Shown: positions 22,036-35,396, numbered from the stretch's first letter. The stretch is DNA of 64,000 nt from Oscheius tipulae (GCA_037178975.1 JASJZH010000004.1:10540001-10604000), one strand, 5' to 3'. Made by a program: numbers and translations. The notes: generated by a model not told the origin, from the sequence alone.

Positions 22036-25000
22036 ATGTTTCGCTCTCTGGCCTTTTCCATATTTCTAGTTGCTTCAGGTTGTTGTGCTTTATTGTTTTG
22101 TAACAGTGACGCTTTAGTTGTGGCTGTCAACTACGAGATCAAGGGATATGTCAAGGGCAGCTCTCTAAGGGCGAACCTCCAGGAAACTGAGCAGTTTCTG
22201 GCCAAAGATGTAAGAGAGACAGAGCCGCATAGAATGTTATTCTTTTTCAGATATCCGAAGATGGATTCTACCTGACAGAAGTGACCTCTGGAGAGATGGG
22301 TAACAGGCTGGTCACATTTATTGGCTATGTAAGAAGTAACTTGGAACATGCAACTTTTCGGGACAAGTATTCAAAGAACGAGAATTTTGCTATTATCTTC
22401 TCGAGAATTATCGGTACTGCCTCTCTGTCGTTGTACTCTTTAGCTTTTCAGAAGCACTTCCTCCAAAAACAGCTATATTGACTGCCTCTAATACTTGTCA
22501 TAATGGAGGCTCCCTACTGGTCAATGGAAGCTGTGTCTGTCCCATATTTGTAACCGGAGAGCACTGTGAATCTGTTCAGTAGGTCATCAACTTTCTTTAG
22601 GACTGTAATCTTTCAGCTGTCAACGGAAAGGAATAGTCGAAGGTGTTGACAAGGACCGATGTTATTGCCCACCTGGATGGTATGCCGAGCATTGTGAAAT
22701 CCGTAGGTTTCAGCTTCTAGAAACTGTTATGGAGGGGTAATGGTCAACAAAAACCACAGCCCTGAGCTGATTAGGTGTGGAGACTGCAAAATGATATCAG
22801 AGTCCGCTGTGCTCTTTTGGAATGACGAAACTGGAAATAAGACCGAATTCTCGGAAGATTTCTTATCAGTCAATCACAAAACAGAAGTTTGTCTTCCTTC
22901 AACTTTCCAACAAAATTTTGAATAAACTTACACTAGACGTTTTGGACGGTAGAAGTTGCCTCTATCGGACACCAAAATGGGAAGGAGGCAGTCAGCTTGT
23001 TTACCAGTATCGAAAAGCGACGTTTCCAATGTAACAGCAAAAACAATGGAGCTTGTTGTGGTCTACTCGATGTACCTAGTAGATCTGGAGGGGAATGGCC
23101 TTTAGGAACGAAAGTTTCAATAACTATAGTGGCCAAAAACCTAAGTTTCGCTGTCGTGGCTAATCGTCCTCATCAAAAACCGTTTCGTTGAACTGCCCCG
23201 GCCCTTAGCGTCCAGGTGAGGAAGGGAAATGAGATAAATATCTCTACTATTCAAAGCACGATGGTTTGTGTAGCGGACTCTGTTTATTTGTATGATTGTT
23301 TGTCCGTGGCCACGAAACAGAAGCGAGCTAATTATGTTATCCAGAAGTTTTTATTTGCTCAGGAACAGTTATTGACTAAATTGGGTGGCAAGTCAACTAC
23401 GGATGCGCTCTAAAACATGGCTTTTGTCCCAATGAGGCCACCAGGGAAGGACGATTAATCGCAAGTCGCAATCGCAACTAATCGTTCTTTTTTGAGGTAA
23501 CCGCATCGCAGTTGCATTGGATTGAAATTTGGATTTTGACTAATCGCAATCGCAAAACGCATCACACTTTTCAAGCGATTATTAGACTTTACAGGGTAGC
23601 CAATAAGTATTGGCGCGCTTATTCATATTAAGTCCTTGTTTCCCACAGTTTATCTTAAAGACCTGTATATAGGCTGATTAAACACTAGTTTTTATGCTCT
23701 ATTCGACCAGCATAGTCTCATATTATAGAGTTATTCGGCTTGTCTAGAAAACAATGGATATCGCTTTCACCTCCTTGGCAAATCAATCCAAAAAAAGAGA
23801 CCCAAACAATCCACCAAAGAAAAATCTTTCCGTTCTTTTAAAACCGAAAACACCGTAATTGATCTAACAATGTAGAAACTTAGATTCAAGCTATTCGAAA
23901 CACACCATATAGGATTTATACGTAATTCGTTTTTTGACATGTCACTTGCACCGCACGAGCTGTTTCACGGCCGCTCAGTTTCCACCACTGCGCAAATTTA
24001 AAAGTAAATCTGTCGATCTGACTGAAAATATAAATTTTCAAGATGTTTTCCATCATATCTAACCACTTAATGTGCAAAAAGTTTTCTGATTTCGAAGAAA
24101 AACGCATTTTTTACGCGCCAATACTTATCGGCCACCCTGTATTTATGTTTTCAGGCGTTTTTTGAGGTTTTTAGCCTGAGAATTTTCCGGAGAAAAAGTC
24201 ATTTTTTAATGGCGTTGTGGCCAATAATCGCAATCGTATTTGCGATTATCAGTGGGTGCCATTGCGATTGCGGTCGTTAAACGCAAAGTTTTTGAAAATG
24301 CGATCATAATCGCTACATTTTTGGTAATCACTTAATAATCGCAATCGCAATTGCTAATTGCAAAATTGATTTTGGTAATCGCCCATCCCTGGAAGCCACT
24401 AGAAGTCCTTGTACATCGAAGTGGCGCAGCGGCCAATGCAAAACGATGACGAAAGGACAGCTGGTATCTCTACTACTAAAATGTAAAGGTGTCTGTATGC
24501 CTGTCGGTGTCGTATGGCACAATTACCATGCGGATGCTTCTCTATCCGCAAAAAAAGCGCGGATCTCCGCAGATGCGTTCATCCGTCCCATCCCTGCATT
24601 TGTCTTTCAGTACGTCCATCTGTCCGTGTCCCGAAGTTGTATTGTACAAAAGAAGATAATGCCAATGGGTGACAAGACAACTTTGAATGCCCTCTAGAAC
24701 TTTACTTTGGTCGCAACATGTTTCACATATATGTTCTGTTTCTAAAACCAGCTGCCGACGGCGCTTTGGTTTTGGCTTAGAGTAGATAACAGGCGGATTT
24801 GCCGCTCCCCAGTAACAGAAGTTCCTCCACAACTGTTTTGCCCCCTATTGTGCGCACACCATTCCAGATTTCATTAAAGACGGATATCATTGTTACAGGA
24901 GGCTGCCGCCCTCCACTAAACGACAATCTGAATGTGGACAAGCGTAGTTTCATGCTCGTTCTACCCGTCACTCAGTCGATGTCTGATGTCCGAACAGTCC

Positions 25001-25641
25001 TTCAGAATAACTTGTCTTCGGTAAGAATCGCAAGTCGCCCCAATAGATGGAATTTCCCAGGTCCTTGTAAACTTGATGAACATGGAAAACCCTAATGAAG
25101 ACTCCTGGCTGGGAACCTACATTCTCTATATGTTCGTTCAAGTAGACGGTATACTCTTTCCCATTTTCTTTTAAGAAGAATTTCAGACAAGAATGTGGTG
25201 CCCTATACTACTGTGGCCACAAAGATTGAAGATTTTATGGCTGCTCTTCAAAACACAAGTGTTCAGTACGTCCAGCAACCTACCACGTATCCTATGATGC
25301 GTGCCCTTGTCAATATTCAGCAGTTCACGTAAGAGGCAGAGACAGAGACGGATATCACAGTTTCAGACGTCAAATGAATCCAAACTCGATAATTTTTGCT
25401 TTTACTGACTCTCCGGACAGCGATGCTGGACCAGTTAGTTATACCATCGGTGATGGTACCTTTGAACAACAAGCAGCACAGACAACTATGCTCTGGAGAA
25501 GCAGAGCTTACATCTTTTTTGTCAACCGACCTGCGATGAATGCCAACACGTCACTGGATTCTTATGATACGTACAGGCGACTGGTTACCTTCGTCCATGG
25601 AGATCTCTTTGTGATCAATGAGAACGAGATCAAAACTGTGG

Positions 25642-25683
<42 letters not shown>

Positions 25684-28600
25684 CAGAGACTTCAGGCAGT
25701 CGAGGCAGTGATACCCACCCTATATCGTCCAGAGTACCTCGATGTCCGATCATTTGCCAGCTGCAGTGATCTGGTTCTAGATATTGTTAGGGACTACGAT
25801 GATCAACCAGTGACCGTCTTTGTCACCATCGACCAGAATCCTAGTAAGACTACCAGCATATCCGAGAATCCCATTTTCAGACACCCCCAAAAACGTGACA
25901 ATCACTGCTACAGATGCTATCTTCAAACAGTCTGTCCTGACAAGGGTGGCTGGTGGTCCACTTTGGGCGGTAAGTGTGGATTCGATCCAAAATCAGGATA
26001 GTTTAGATTTTTAACGTACCGGTCGGCTGGAACGCTGTGAATATAGTCGTGTCTCCATCAGCTGTCTGTTCTGCGAAAGCCTTTGTTCCTTCCAAATCAA
26101 CTCTGCTATGGGCTTACAGTGATGATGACTACATTGATGTTGGGAACTGTATGAGTCTAGCAGGTACAAGACCTATCTATTCTTGGGTCTCGAATGAACG
26201 AAACAGTAAGACTGAAATCGAGTACTATGAATGACAAGATATACCAGAGACGAGTGGCAAAGACAAGTGTAGAAGAGGCAGATCTGAAAATGGAAATCGA
26301 CGATACCAGAATGATACCAGGACAATGACAGTGACACTTTCTGAAGAACATTAGGCTGTCATTTACATTATTCCAGTCTTTAACTGACAATGTAACATAA
26401 CGACAGAAATAGAGTAACAAAATGAAAGTGACAAATGTCGCGAATGGGGAGACGTAGACAGTACGATAGATACCAGGTGACAGAGGTTGGATAAGAAGAA
26501 AATCCACTGTCAGTAGGTAATTTACAGGGCAAGGCGAGGCATGGCTAGCATGAGAGTCCAAAAGTATACGACGAGAGTCAACATTTTCAAAACGAGACGA
26601 CACACTTTACTTGAGTAAATTTTTAACTCGCCGTTCTGCAGAAGTAGACATGATGATCACTCTCCAACCGATCAACTTCGATCCCCTATCCGATTTCTAT
26701 GTTGAGTTCACCAACGAGAAGAGGAACACACCTTTCACTTGGCCAATGCATGCCGAGGTTCGAGCCGAGGCCGATTGTACCTTCGTCTACAAAATATCAG
26801 ATCTGCCACACTGTGCAGTTGGCGTCTACACGTAAGCTGTTTGTTTGAAACTCTTCTTAAGCATTACAGTCAAAAGTACACTCTGACTACTGCCATGAAC
26901 AAGACTATCAGAAGGATCCATCCGGGATGGTGTTCTCACTATGGACACAACAATGGCACCCAGCCAATTGCGCAGCAGTATCCTACGGAGGGACCAGGAG
27001 ACGGGACGACTTGTTACCGGATAAACCCTGCGGATATGGGAGGGAAACTTCATGATTTCAGACAGGTAAAGACAGTACAGAGACCGAGAGACAAAAAGAT
27101 AAAGTCAGTGAGTTAGAGAGAGTGTATGTGTGTTCTTTAGGTCATCTTCGCTGTGGAGATAGCTACAGAAATGGAAGCTGCTATATGTCAACTTAAAACC
27201 AAAATAGAAGATATCATCTCGAAGATGACTGCTGATGGATACAAGAGACAGTTCAGTCTGATTGTATTTGACTCTACCTGTGAGTTCTGTTCATGTCTCC
27301 CTGTCTCTCTTACTCTCTGTCTCCCTGTCAATTCTCCCGTTTTAGCATGGAAAGCTGTTGTCTCCGACTACGATCCAGCTGCATTCACCTCGAAGTTCCG
27401 CAGCTGGCTAAGCTCTTACCAAGGCAACTCTCTGCCCCTGTCGAACGGGGCCTTTTCAATGGATGCCATCTATCACGTACCTATTCATGGCCTTCCTTCG
27501 GATTGATGCCATTTTAGGCCATCGAACTCCAACTCCTGTCCCCTTCCATCGTCCACGTCTTTACCATGTCCTCTCCAAAGTCATCAAGCTTCTATCGGGT
27601 TCTCCCAACGGATGTTCAGGTCAGGTTACTCTTATGCTAGAAATGATGGAATATCTCTCTACAGGTCAACTTCTTTTATATTACCGAGACTGGAGAGATT
27701 CCGTCGTTTAATGACTACCGAATCATGCAGAAACAGACGGGAGGAAGACTCCTTTCAGTTGGTTCAGATGATATTACGGTAGGACTTTCTGGCAAGATTG
27801 GTCATCTGGTAATGTTTAGGACGACATCTTTGGAAGCTCTATCTATGCCAATAACCTTGTTGTGGACTCTGGCTATCAGGTGAGTATAAGCCAGTAGTTG
27901 GGCAGTGACAGTAGTGACGGTGACAAAACATGGTCCTGATGAGAAGTGTCCATTGACTATCAGTTTCAAACTCATGATAGAGAGTTCTCGTGTGGTCGAG
28001 GCTCACGATTTGGTAGACAGAAAACTATGTCGGGAATATGATTCAAGGGGATCAGGGTACAGCTCTTTAATGACGCCGGAGAGAGAAAACTAAGATACAA
28101 GGGATAAAGAACAGGGGCCATGAACACAGGAAGGACAGACCAATATAGAGTTTACAAGAGTGTGATCCACTTTAGGAACAGTGACAGAGACAGCTCGAAA
28201 GTGATATATGCGTGCATAATATACTAGTTTGTTAGAGGCAGAAAGAATGCTGTAGGATAAGAGACATTTTGAAGAACAGTGGTACTAGGGCGGTAGAGAC
28301 TGGACGAGATTTGTGACAGACACAAAATGATCCACAGACTCGAGTGAAATACAGTCTGGCGCTAAGATTACTTTTCCAGGACTGCAGCAGTGGGATTCAA
28401 ACACAGTTCCCTATTGAAGCAAGTGCTACGACCGTTGAACTCACCTTATTGGGATCGTCTTTGAAGGGTACAAACATGAAGATCAGTGATGGAAAGAGTA
28501 AGTCAAAGAAGATTCTAATAGGCTCCCACTTCAGATGGAACGGTATCCTTCGACAATCAATACCGCCTAGTCAATTCCAAAGCTACTGTTGTACTCAAAT

Positions 28601-29689
28601 ATGGTAAGAGAGAAATAGAGACAGAGAGAACAGAAAGTATAGATTTGGCTAACACCGCATACTCATCTGGAATTTGGAGCATCAGTTTTGCGACAAATGG
28701 ATCTTGTTTTGTTCAGGTTATTCTATTGACAGCATAGAAGAAAGACAGAACTTTAGGTTCGTTCTGTGTCAGCCGTGAACGTAGCTATAGGATTCACTAG
28801 TGATGTCCACAACGACTTTCCTGCCCATCATCCTTTCAACCGCAGAGGTAAAGAGGCAGAGAGGCAGAGAGACAAAAGATACTTTAGGCCAATCCGACCA
28901 GACCTACGCCATCGTCAGATGCACAACTGGCCTTCCAACCCAAATTGTTGTCCGACCTACGGACTTCAATCTTCCCTGGCAAGACGGATCAGCCAATGAA
29001 GTGGTATTGAACAGTCTCACCAAATACGACGAGAATACTTGTGTCTATCAATACAGGAGTCAACAGTTCTCTGTAGGTCTCTCTATCACTGTCTCTGTCA
29101 CTGTTTCAGATGCCACTCACCAATTCTGTCCAAGTCATAATCACTGGAACAGACGCAAACGGTACATCGTTCCAAAGACTTTTTAACTATTACACTCCGG
29201 AAGACAGTGAGCACAGTGAACTGAAAATATACCATGTCGAGTTTAGATGCCCAGGAATGTAATGGTGGTCAGGTGAACGAGTTTGGAGAGTGTGCCTGTA
29301 TGGGCAATTTCACTGGAGAGTACTGCTGGGACAGGATCTGCGCTTATGGCACGACTCTGAGTAGAGGCATCTGCATGTGTTATCAGTACTATTATGGAGC
29401 ACGGTGTGAGGAAGTTATGTACGATTTGAACATAGCAACGGAGCCTCCTAGCCCGCCTGAAACTCCCGGTCCACCTACCACGACAACACTGAAGGTGAGA
29501 TACTAGTTGAATATTATGCACCCATGAAACACATAGAAAAAATAAGCAGAAAAAAGTTTATAGATTACTGGAACAACTGCAAGCTCTATTGCACCGACAT
29601 CTCCGACACCCAGCACTACAACTTCGCCAAGTTCTAAAGCGCCTGTGATTGTTTTTCTCGTACTGTTAGTCATTTCTTTTATGGTATAA
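22036..29689 (+). CDS. large secreted/surface EGF and vWA-like protein (IRG-7-like)
   Basis: The N-terminus at 22036 is a signal peptide. Two EGF-like modules follow (22465-22579 and 22618-22708: CHNGGSLLVNGSCVCP and CYCPPGWYAEHCE). After a 2.1-kb intron holding a transposon come a first vWA-like region (24868-25650, VDKRSFMLVLPVTQSMS), beta-rich segments (25690-27070), a second vWA-like region (27141-27860, VIFAVEIATEM...QFSLIVFDST) and further beta-rich exons. A third EGF-like module lies at 29250-29420, then a Pro/Thr-rich stalk and a hydrophobic tail (APVIVFLVLLVISFMV) suited to a GPI or TM anchor. Both vWA-like regions lack DxSxS. The architecture resembles C. elegans IRG-7 and relatives. 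Treating it as one gene is an inference; a split at the long intron is possible. Confidence 0.65.
23442..24391. mobile_element. non-autonomous hAT-type element
   Basis: The 950-bp element starts CAGGGAAGGACGATTA and ends with the near reverse complement TAATCGCCCATCCCTG. It is flanked by 8-bp direct repeats gaggccac (23434-23441) and gaagccac (24392-24399), 7 of 8 matching. CAGGGATGGGCGATTA-type ends and an 8-bp duplication are hallmarks of hAT elements. Sub-terminal regions contain many AATCGCAATCGCA copies. No transposase is encoded. It lies in an intron of the EGF/vWA-like gene and contains a second element at 23592-24139. Confidence 0.82.
23592..24139. mobile_element. Tc1/mariner-type MITE nested inside the hAT element
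   Basis: A 548-bp element with 26-bp terminal inverted repeats: CAGGGTAGCCAATAAGTATT at the left and, in reverse complement, CAGGGTGGCCGATAAGTATT at the right. TA occurs immediately outside both ends (23590-23591 and 24140-24141), which is the expected target duplication. The interior is AT-rich and lacks a transposase frame. Confidence 0.8.
25636..25682. repeat. (GA)n microsatellite
   Basis: About 45 bp of GA dinucleotide repeat inside an intron of the EGF/vWA-like gene. Similar tracts lie at about 58495-58520 (GA) and 12957-12980, 425-445 and 51030-51052 (CT). Confidence 0.8.
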
Positions 29690-29929
29690 CATTAAAAAAA
29701 AGTCAAAGAAGTATGCTATATCAATGCAGATGATAAAGTTGAGCGTATCCTGAACTTCCGGAGAGCAACTAAGCTTCACTAGCTTAAAAGGACACTGATA
29801 GGAGTAAAGGAGGCACCTGCACGGTGCGTTTTTTTCAAAGGGTCTCGCAAAAAAACTTCTAGAATTCAATCTTTTGCTTTTTCCGACGCTTTTCACACTT
29901 TTTGTTGTTTTCTAAGTTTGCTCAATCAA

Positions 29930-30620
29930 CGATGTTTATGGCCAAGGGACGACGTCTACGAGGGTATGCCAGTTGTGCTTCCATAGCTTTCGGTCTGGGG
30001 ACAAAGCGTCGATGAGCCAAGGTCAGGTCGACCACCAAGTTTCGATGTCGAAGTTGCTGCAGCTCGTGAACGAGAACAATCGGCAGATTGCCCGTGAGCT
30101 AGCAGAGGCATTGTCTGTCAGTCATGTCGCAGTGGAACATCATTTGAAGCAATTGGGATTTACGAAGAAACTGGGCACATGGTTGCCGCATGACCTCAGT
30201 GACGCCCAGAAGTGGCAGCGCATGTTCGTCGCCCATTCTCTCCTGTCCAGGTATGAGAGGAAATCCTTTTTTACCACGCCTGGTGACGGGGGATGAGAAG
30301 AGGGTAATGTACGTAAACTTCCAAAGGAAGCGTCAATGGGTGGGTCCAGGGCAGACACCAAGTCCTGATGTGAAACCCAACACCCATCAAAAGAAGATTA
30401 TGTTCTGTGTTTTCTGGGATACTTTTGAGAAGAATCAGTGGTGGACGCGAATCGACCAACTCAGGCTGTTGATCTGAGAGGAAGTTTCAGAAGAACTACC
30501 GGTATATTATTGCTTCTTTTTGTTCGTTTTTCGCTAACAAAACCTGTTCGCAGTTTGAATAAAGCACCAATACAGACACTTGTGAATCGTGTCGAAGAAT
30601 ATGCACAAACCGTACATTGT
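29930..30620 (+). pseudogene. decayed mariner-type transposase
   Basis: Frame 29973-30296 contains the helix-turn-helix part (QIARELAEALSVSHVAVEHH, then WLPHDLSDAQK and SLLSRYERKSFF). Another frame from about 30240 continues with LVTGDEKRVMYV and KRQWVGPGQTPSPDVKPNTH, holding the first catalytic aspartate. A frameshift near 30275 and a stop near 30477 break the gene, and the C-terminal third is unrecognisable. This is a mariner-family (DD34D) remnant. Confidence 0.75.
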
Positions 30621-30749
30621 GCCTTTTAAATACGAGACACTCGTATTCTTATAGACAGGTCGCCTGGGAACCAATCCCGCAACATTCCCATAATTCTGTG
30701 CACCCTTTCGAGAAAAGGAACCTGCCCCTGTGACCAGGTTCAACATTGC

Positions 30750-32190
30750 CGTGAGACTTGCAACTTTCCGACATAAGTTTATAAGTGAAGCGGCTGGTAT
30801 TTGAATTCCTGATGACGTTCAATTCATACTCTCCCCGTTGTCTCCAGATATTCTCACTCGCTTTCTCTCAAGCCAATTAGGAGGGACTGCTTTCTAGAAC
30901 GCACACACACAAAAAAGCCTAGGGATCGGCCTTCCTGTAGTTACCACGCATAAGGTGGTTTTTACTAATTAATTCGCGTGAACTTTCTGTCTCTGACTCT
31001 CTAATCCCGTTTGAACCCTCTCAGAACTCTTTTATTACCCTAATTGTTTGTCAGAGGTGTTGTTCTTTCTTTTTTTCTGTCTTTTAATCCTTAGCTTGAT
31101 GTTCAGCTGGCATTCCTGCTACTTGTCGTGACTTTCATTGGTAGCAACAGGTGCAAACTGAGCTCCATCAACAGACACACATTGAACGTAACTATTGCTG
31201 TTCAGCATTATCATTATTAGAAAGTTGAACTGGACAATATGTTCTTTGAAGGTGGGTCCAGTGTGTCAAGTGAGAATACTTCTTCCTTTTCCATTAGTCG
31301 TTGCTTTGCCATTTTTTATGTGCCATAAAACCTTTGGCAAAGAAAGAGTCCTACTCATTAGATCTTACGCGTTTTACACACAAATTGACTAGGACGCTTC
31401 TATTGACCTTTACTGGCACAAGTCCCTTGAATCTTGTCCTCCTCAAACCCTTACCGAGTCTGTTCCGATCTCTGAACATGTATTACTTCGTTCTTTGGCT
31501 AGCTCCGGCCCTGAAATAGTCTTTTACTTATGTGAAAAGCACGTGAAACTCTCAATGTCTGCTCTTCAAGAAGCCATGAGTTTCATTTGAGCAGCTGCTA
31601 GATTACAAGTTCACAATATTAAACCGCAAGAACCTACTGAAAATCGGGCTTTCAGTGGTTGTCTTGAGCAACTACCCGGCCTACTGTCTGACTTTGGTTT
31701 GACTCACCTTAAAGTTCTGTAAGCAGTTCCACTTCATCCGAAGCTCTAAACGTTGTCGCCACTTTTTATACCATAGAGACGGAAAACCAAATACTACAAA
31801 ATCAGATCAAACGGTTCATTAGATAACAAAAATTTGATAGAGAAGCAAACGGACAGTTTTTGGGAACATTTTATGAGTACTCAGGGGGCCAACACTATAT
31901 GTCCGTTTGGTTACTATTAAGATCAGTCTCGATTTCTTTCCTTTTGACGTACGTACTATAAACCCTTAAAGTATTTCCATTACTTCATACATACCCGAAT
32001 GGCGACAAGTTATTTGTCTCTCACCTATCAGCTAATAAAATCCGTTCGGGGGAATTCCGCAAACCCTTGTCTTCCCCCACTTCCCGCCACTGGCTAATCG
32101 AAAACTACATGGCTAATTAAGATCTCTTGATTCTTATCCTTTGTCCTCCACCTGTCACTGTCTCTCTCATTCTTTGTCTTTCATTTTCAG
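30750..32190. other. intergenic, no confident gene
   Basis: About 1.4 kb between the mariner remnant and the Sre-like receptor. Short frames only. The segment just before 32193 ends tcattttcag, a likely intron or trans-splice acceptor for the receptor gene. Confidence 0.4.
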
Positions 32191-32192
32191 CT

Positions 32193-34953
32193 ATGCGACT
32201 GGAATATTACGTGGCAGTCGATTCGGCTCTGCTCACCACACTGCTACATACCGAAATCGGGATGACAATCCTGAACCTTATCGTATATTTCTGTATCATT
32301 TTCGTCCTGTTGAGGACACCCTATCACAGAAATCTGAGGATTTTGATGGTTCTCATTGTACTGTTCTTCTTCATGGGAATGGTGGCGAGACTGATCACTG
32401 TAGCAGCTATTCTGGGAATGATTGAAGTACCGGGGGTGGAGGAGCCGAAAGCTCTGCTGATAGTGACCAGCTATATCAGAATGTTCTCATTTGCTATCGT
32501 CTCTTTCTCGTGAGTTTTCGGGATTTAAAAAAGAGGTATTGCTGTAATATTGCAAGGTATTGCAAAAAAAAAATATTGCAAGGTATTGCAAAATTAGTTT
32601 GATTGTCCAAAAACACGTTCTCTGTTCTTTGTATCCCGTTCTCATGCCCATGCCAACATTAGAGTTCCTGTGTACAAAAACGGTAGAAGGTCGGTCATAA
32701 TCGCTCCGGGTTCTAGTATCTCTCGAGGAAGGAAGATCTGTTTGAGGTCGCTCCCGCTCCGGTTGTTTATGTTGTTGCCCTCTTATATTAAATGTTAGTA
32801 AGTATTTTTCTGTCCCCCTCTCTCTTTGGTCTCTCGACCCTGGTTCAGATGGCAGTCGCTAGACTACTTCTCGAACTATTGAGATGTCACAGCCTTCGCC
32901 ACCCAGTTCTAACAAACGTCATTGGAAGGCCTGTCTCTGTCTAAACTTTGCCACCGGGTCATCTTCCAGATCATTCAGATCTTGTTTCTTTCTGTGTCTG
33001 AACTCTGTCAGACAGGTTGACTTGTTGACGTCATTAATATCTTTGTGTTTACAATTTTGTTTCTTAGCAGTGTTTACTCATCTTGATCTGTGGAGACGTC
33101 TCTTACGAAAATAATCTCTATCATTAAGAGAGAGAATCTGAAACCGATTTGCATTGTAATTAATGACTACAGCATGTGCAACATGTATTTCTGATTGGTA
33201 ATGACTCATGTTCTGCAAAGTTGAGCCTAGTCCTCGATTTTTACCCAGCGCTCGTCTGTGAAACTAGGGCGAGAAAGCAATGTTGCTCAGAAGTGGTACT
33301 TTTTTATTTTTGTTTCTGTGACTTACTATGAAGTGGCCCAGCTACCAGAGCTAACTGAAGGTCAGAAGGACAGCAAAAGCCGTCGTAGACTTCTAGTAAT
33401 AATTGACCCGTACCGGTGAAAACTATTTGTTAGCCAAACTGTTCTTCTCATACCTACATTTTCCAGAATCTCTTCTCTCTACTTCGAGCGCCGTCTCGCC
33501 ACAATCTTCCTCGAAGATTATGAGAGGAAACAACGGTTATATGTTGGTATCCTGCTCTCCTTCTACATGACCATTAGTTCCATGGTAGCCGCTTATCTTG
33601 TAGTTTCCGGTACTATCCCTCTTTGTCTACCATACGATTCCATTCAGAGAGTATCAACTGGATAATTCTGCTGGTAGGGACTCTGACCCAGTCAGTGTGG
33701 GTTGCCTACAGATTCGATGTGCTGGAGAAGAAGAACAAGAGGAAGTTGAGGCATCTTAACAGAGGAATAATAAGTGGAAGATACAGTCTGAGTCTGAGAT
33801 TTCAATTGGATGAAAACGTTAGGGTCATGAGGGTGAGTGAGACTGCCTACCTCTCTGTCTCTCAGTCTCTCTGTCTATTCGGTTTTAAAGATTCACAGTC
33901 TTACAGTTGATGAGGTATGTCTTTATCATGCTGATAGCCGTCAATACTTTCGGAGCTTTGGTCTTCTTGGGAGCAAACTTGCCTTCAGTAAGAGAGGGCA
34001 ATCCGCAAGTACATCAAGTCCTGGACACTATTTTTAACATCGTGGTCAATTTGTGAGTTTTCGTTTTCGTGATTCTTTGTCTCAACTGACCGCGGGAAGA
34101 GTTATAATTGTACTATGAGTTGTTCAGCAGTACATGTTTTGGCTCTGAATTGTTCCAAAAGATCTCGACAATATGGGCGAAAGCATTGAATAGTTGGGAT
34201 CCTTTGTCCCTCTCCCCATATTTTTGACCAGCAGCCTGCGCTCTTCTTCTCTGATCAATAATCTAGGTTCGGTGTCCACATCCTCTTTGCTTGCAAACGC
34301 GAAATAGTGGGTATTACAAGTGGGTAGCCATACCAGTTCGGCACGATATCCGGGAATACGTTCGACCCTTCTTCTTCGTCATCATAAGCTTTTAAAGTAT
34401 GTTAAACCGACTGCAAAAACGGTGCTATAGGGTACTTTTTCTTCGTGACAGCCTGTCTAAAAATTCTGAGACACATGCTACTTTGGTGGGCGGCCCCTCG
34501 TAGGGATTAGGTAGCCAAGGGATAAGCGTTTCATAGTTTTGTTAGTAACTCAAGATGGCTAGTTCCTATCCCAAAATGGTCTATTCCATCTGAAATGCCA
34601 TGTTTCAGGAACGGTTACCTCGTCCCATTGACAATTCTTTACGTCGATGACAGCTACAAGAGAATTCTCAAAGAAATGACCTACTTGTGTGAGTGTCCAA
34701 CGACTAGAATTCAGAGATCTACCCGACGTCACATATCACCTGTCAATCGCATTTTTCAGCTTGGATAGTGTTTTGGTACAAGGCGCCACCGGATGCGACT
34801 TTGGGTGACCACGGGACGATCTACTTCTCCAGTCTACAGATGCAATGGGACTCGACGGATAGACGATCTCCGTCTCCGAAGCCGCTGCTCTCTGCGCTGC
34901 TGAAGAAAGAGAACAAGAGTCACACACAGAGGCAGAGGTACACGAGTAGATAA
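32193..34953 (+). CDS. Sre-like serpentine chemoreceptor, intact
   Basis: Six exons (32193-32509, 33467-33609, 33648-33836, 33899-34052, 34609-34688 and 34760-34953) keep phase exactly for 358 residues. Seven hydrophobic segments are seen. YFERRLATIFLEDYERKQR is the Sre/Sra ER...YE block after TM3, and RYSLSLRFQLDENVRVMR matches the RFQ..EN motif before TM6. The cytoplasmic tail is basic. The ATG follows tcattttcag by two bases, so it may be trans-spliced. AATAAA occurs at 34955-34960. A chemosensory GPCR role is inferred from the family. Confidence 0.85.
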
Positions 34954-34954
34954 A

Positions 34955-34960
34955 AATAAA
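34955..34960 (+). terminator. polyadenylation signal AATAAA
   Basis: The hexamer starts 2 nt after the stop of the Sre-like gene ending at 34953. Confidence 0.45.
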
Positions 34961-35161
34961 TTTTATTCGTAACTCTATCCTATTCCGGGCCGATAACTGA
35001 AAGCCTTCAGACAATTGTATGGGTGTAACGCAAAGCTGCCTAAATGTTACGATAAACGATTTGGTCCTACATCCATCTGATCCAAGATATACAGCAGCCA
35101 GAAGGAAGAACCGCAGGAGGATTCTCCTGTTGTGCTCAATTTTTTTAAACTTGCTTTCCTT

Positions 35162-35235
35162 TTTGTGGAAAGCCGCTGAGCGGAGTCGAACCCTGGTCAC
35201 TCGGGTCAAGAGCGGGCGCCTTAGTAATATACCGA
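35162..35235 (-). repeat. tRNA-derived sequence (SINE head or tRNA pseudogene)
   Basis: On the minus strand the sequence has a B-box-like GGGTTCGACTCC, an upstream ACTAAGGCGCC segment typical of Leu/Ser-type D arms, and a 5-bp stem CGCTC/GAGTG around a 7-nt loop TTGACCC. The T-stem does not pair well and the acceptor stem is absent, so it is not a functional tRNA gene. It lies at the left edge of the lectin cluster. Confidence 0.35.
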
Positions 35236-35396
35236 AGATCGAACACTGTATCTCCGCTGATATCATCATGACCAGGCGAAATATGGCCTGCTGATTTGTA
35301 GCGAAATGCGTCTTAATTTGTAGCGCTTTTCCAAACCGCTCTGGATCCTAATGAGATATTGAATCAACTGTTTCCCCCACTGCATCCCAGGACATG

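Noticed and set aside
26157-26603. 148-residue minus-strand frame with hydrophobic stretches
   Set aside because: It covers an intron of the EGF/vWA-like gene rich in CAGTGACA words, with no splice partners.
33831-33898. Phase mismatch after VRVMR in the Sre-like gene
   Set aside because: A second GT four bases downstream (33837, gtgaga) gives a canonical in-phase junction.
34736-35269. 177-residue minus-strand frame
   Set aside because: It is antisense to the last receptor exon and the tRNA-like relic and has no domain.
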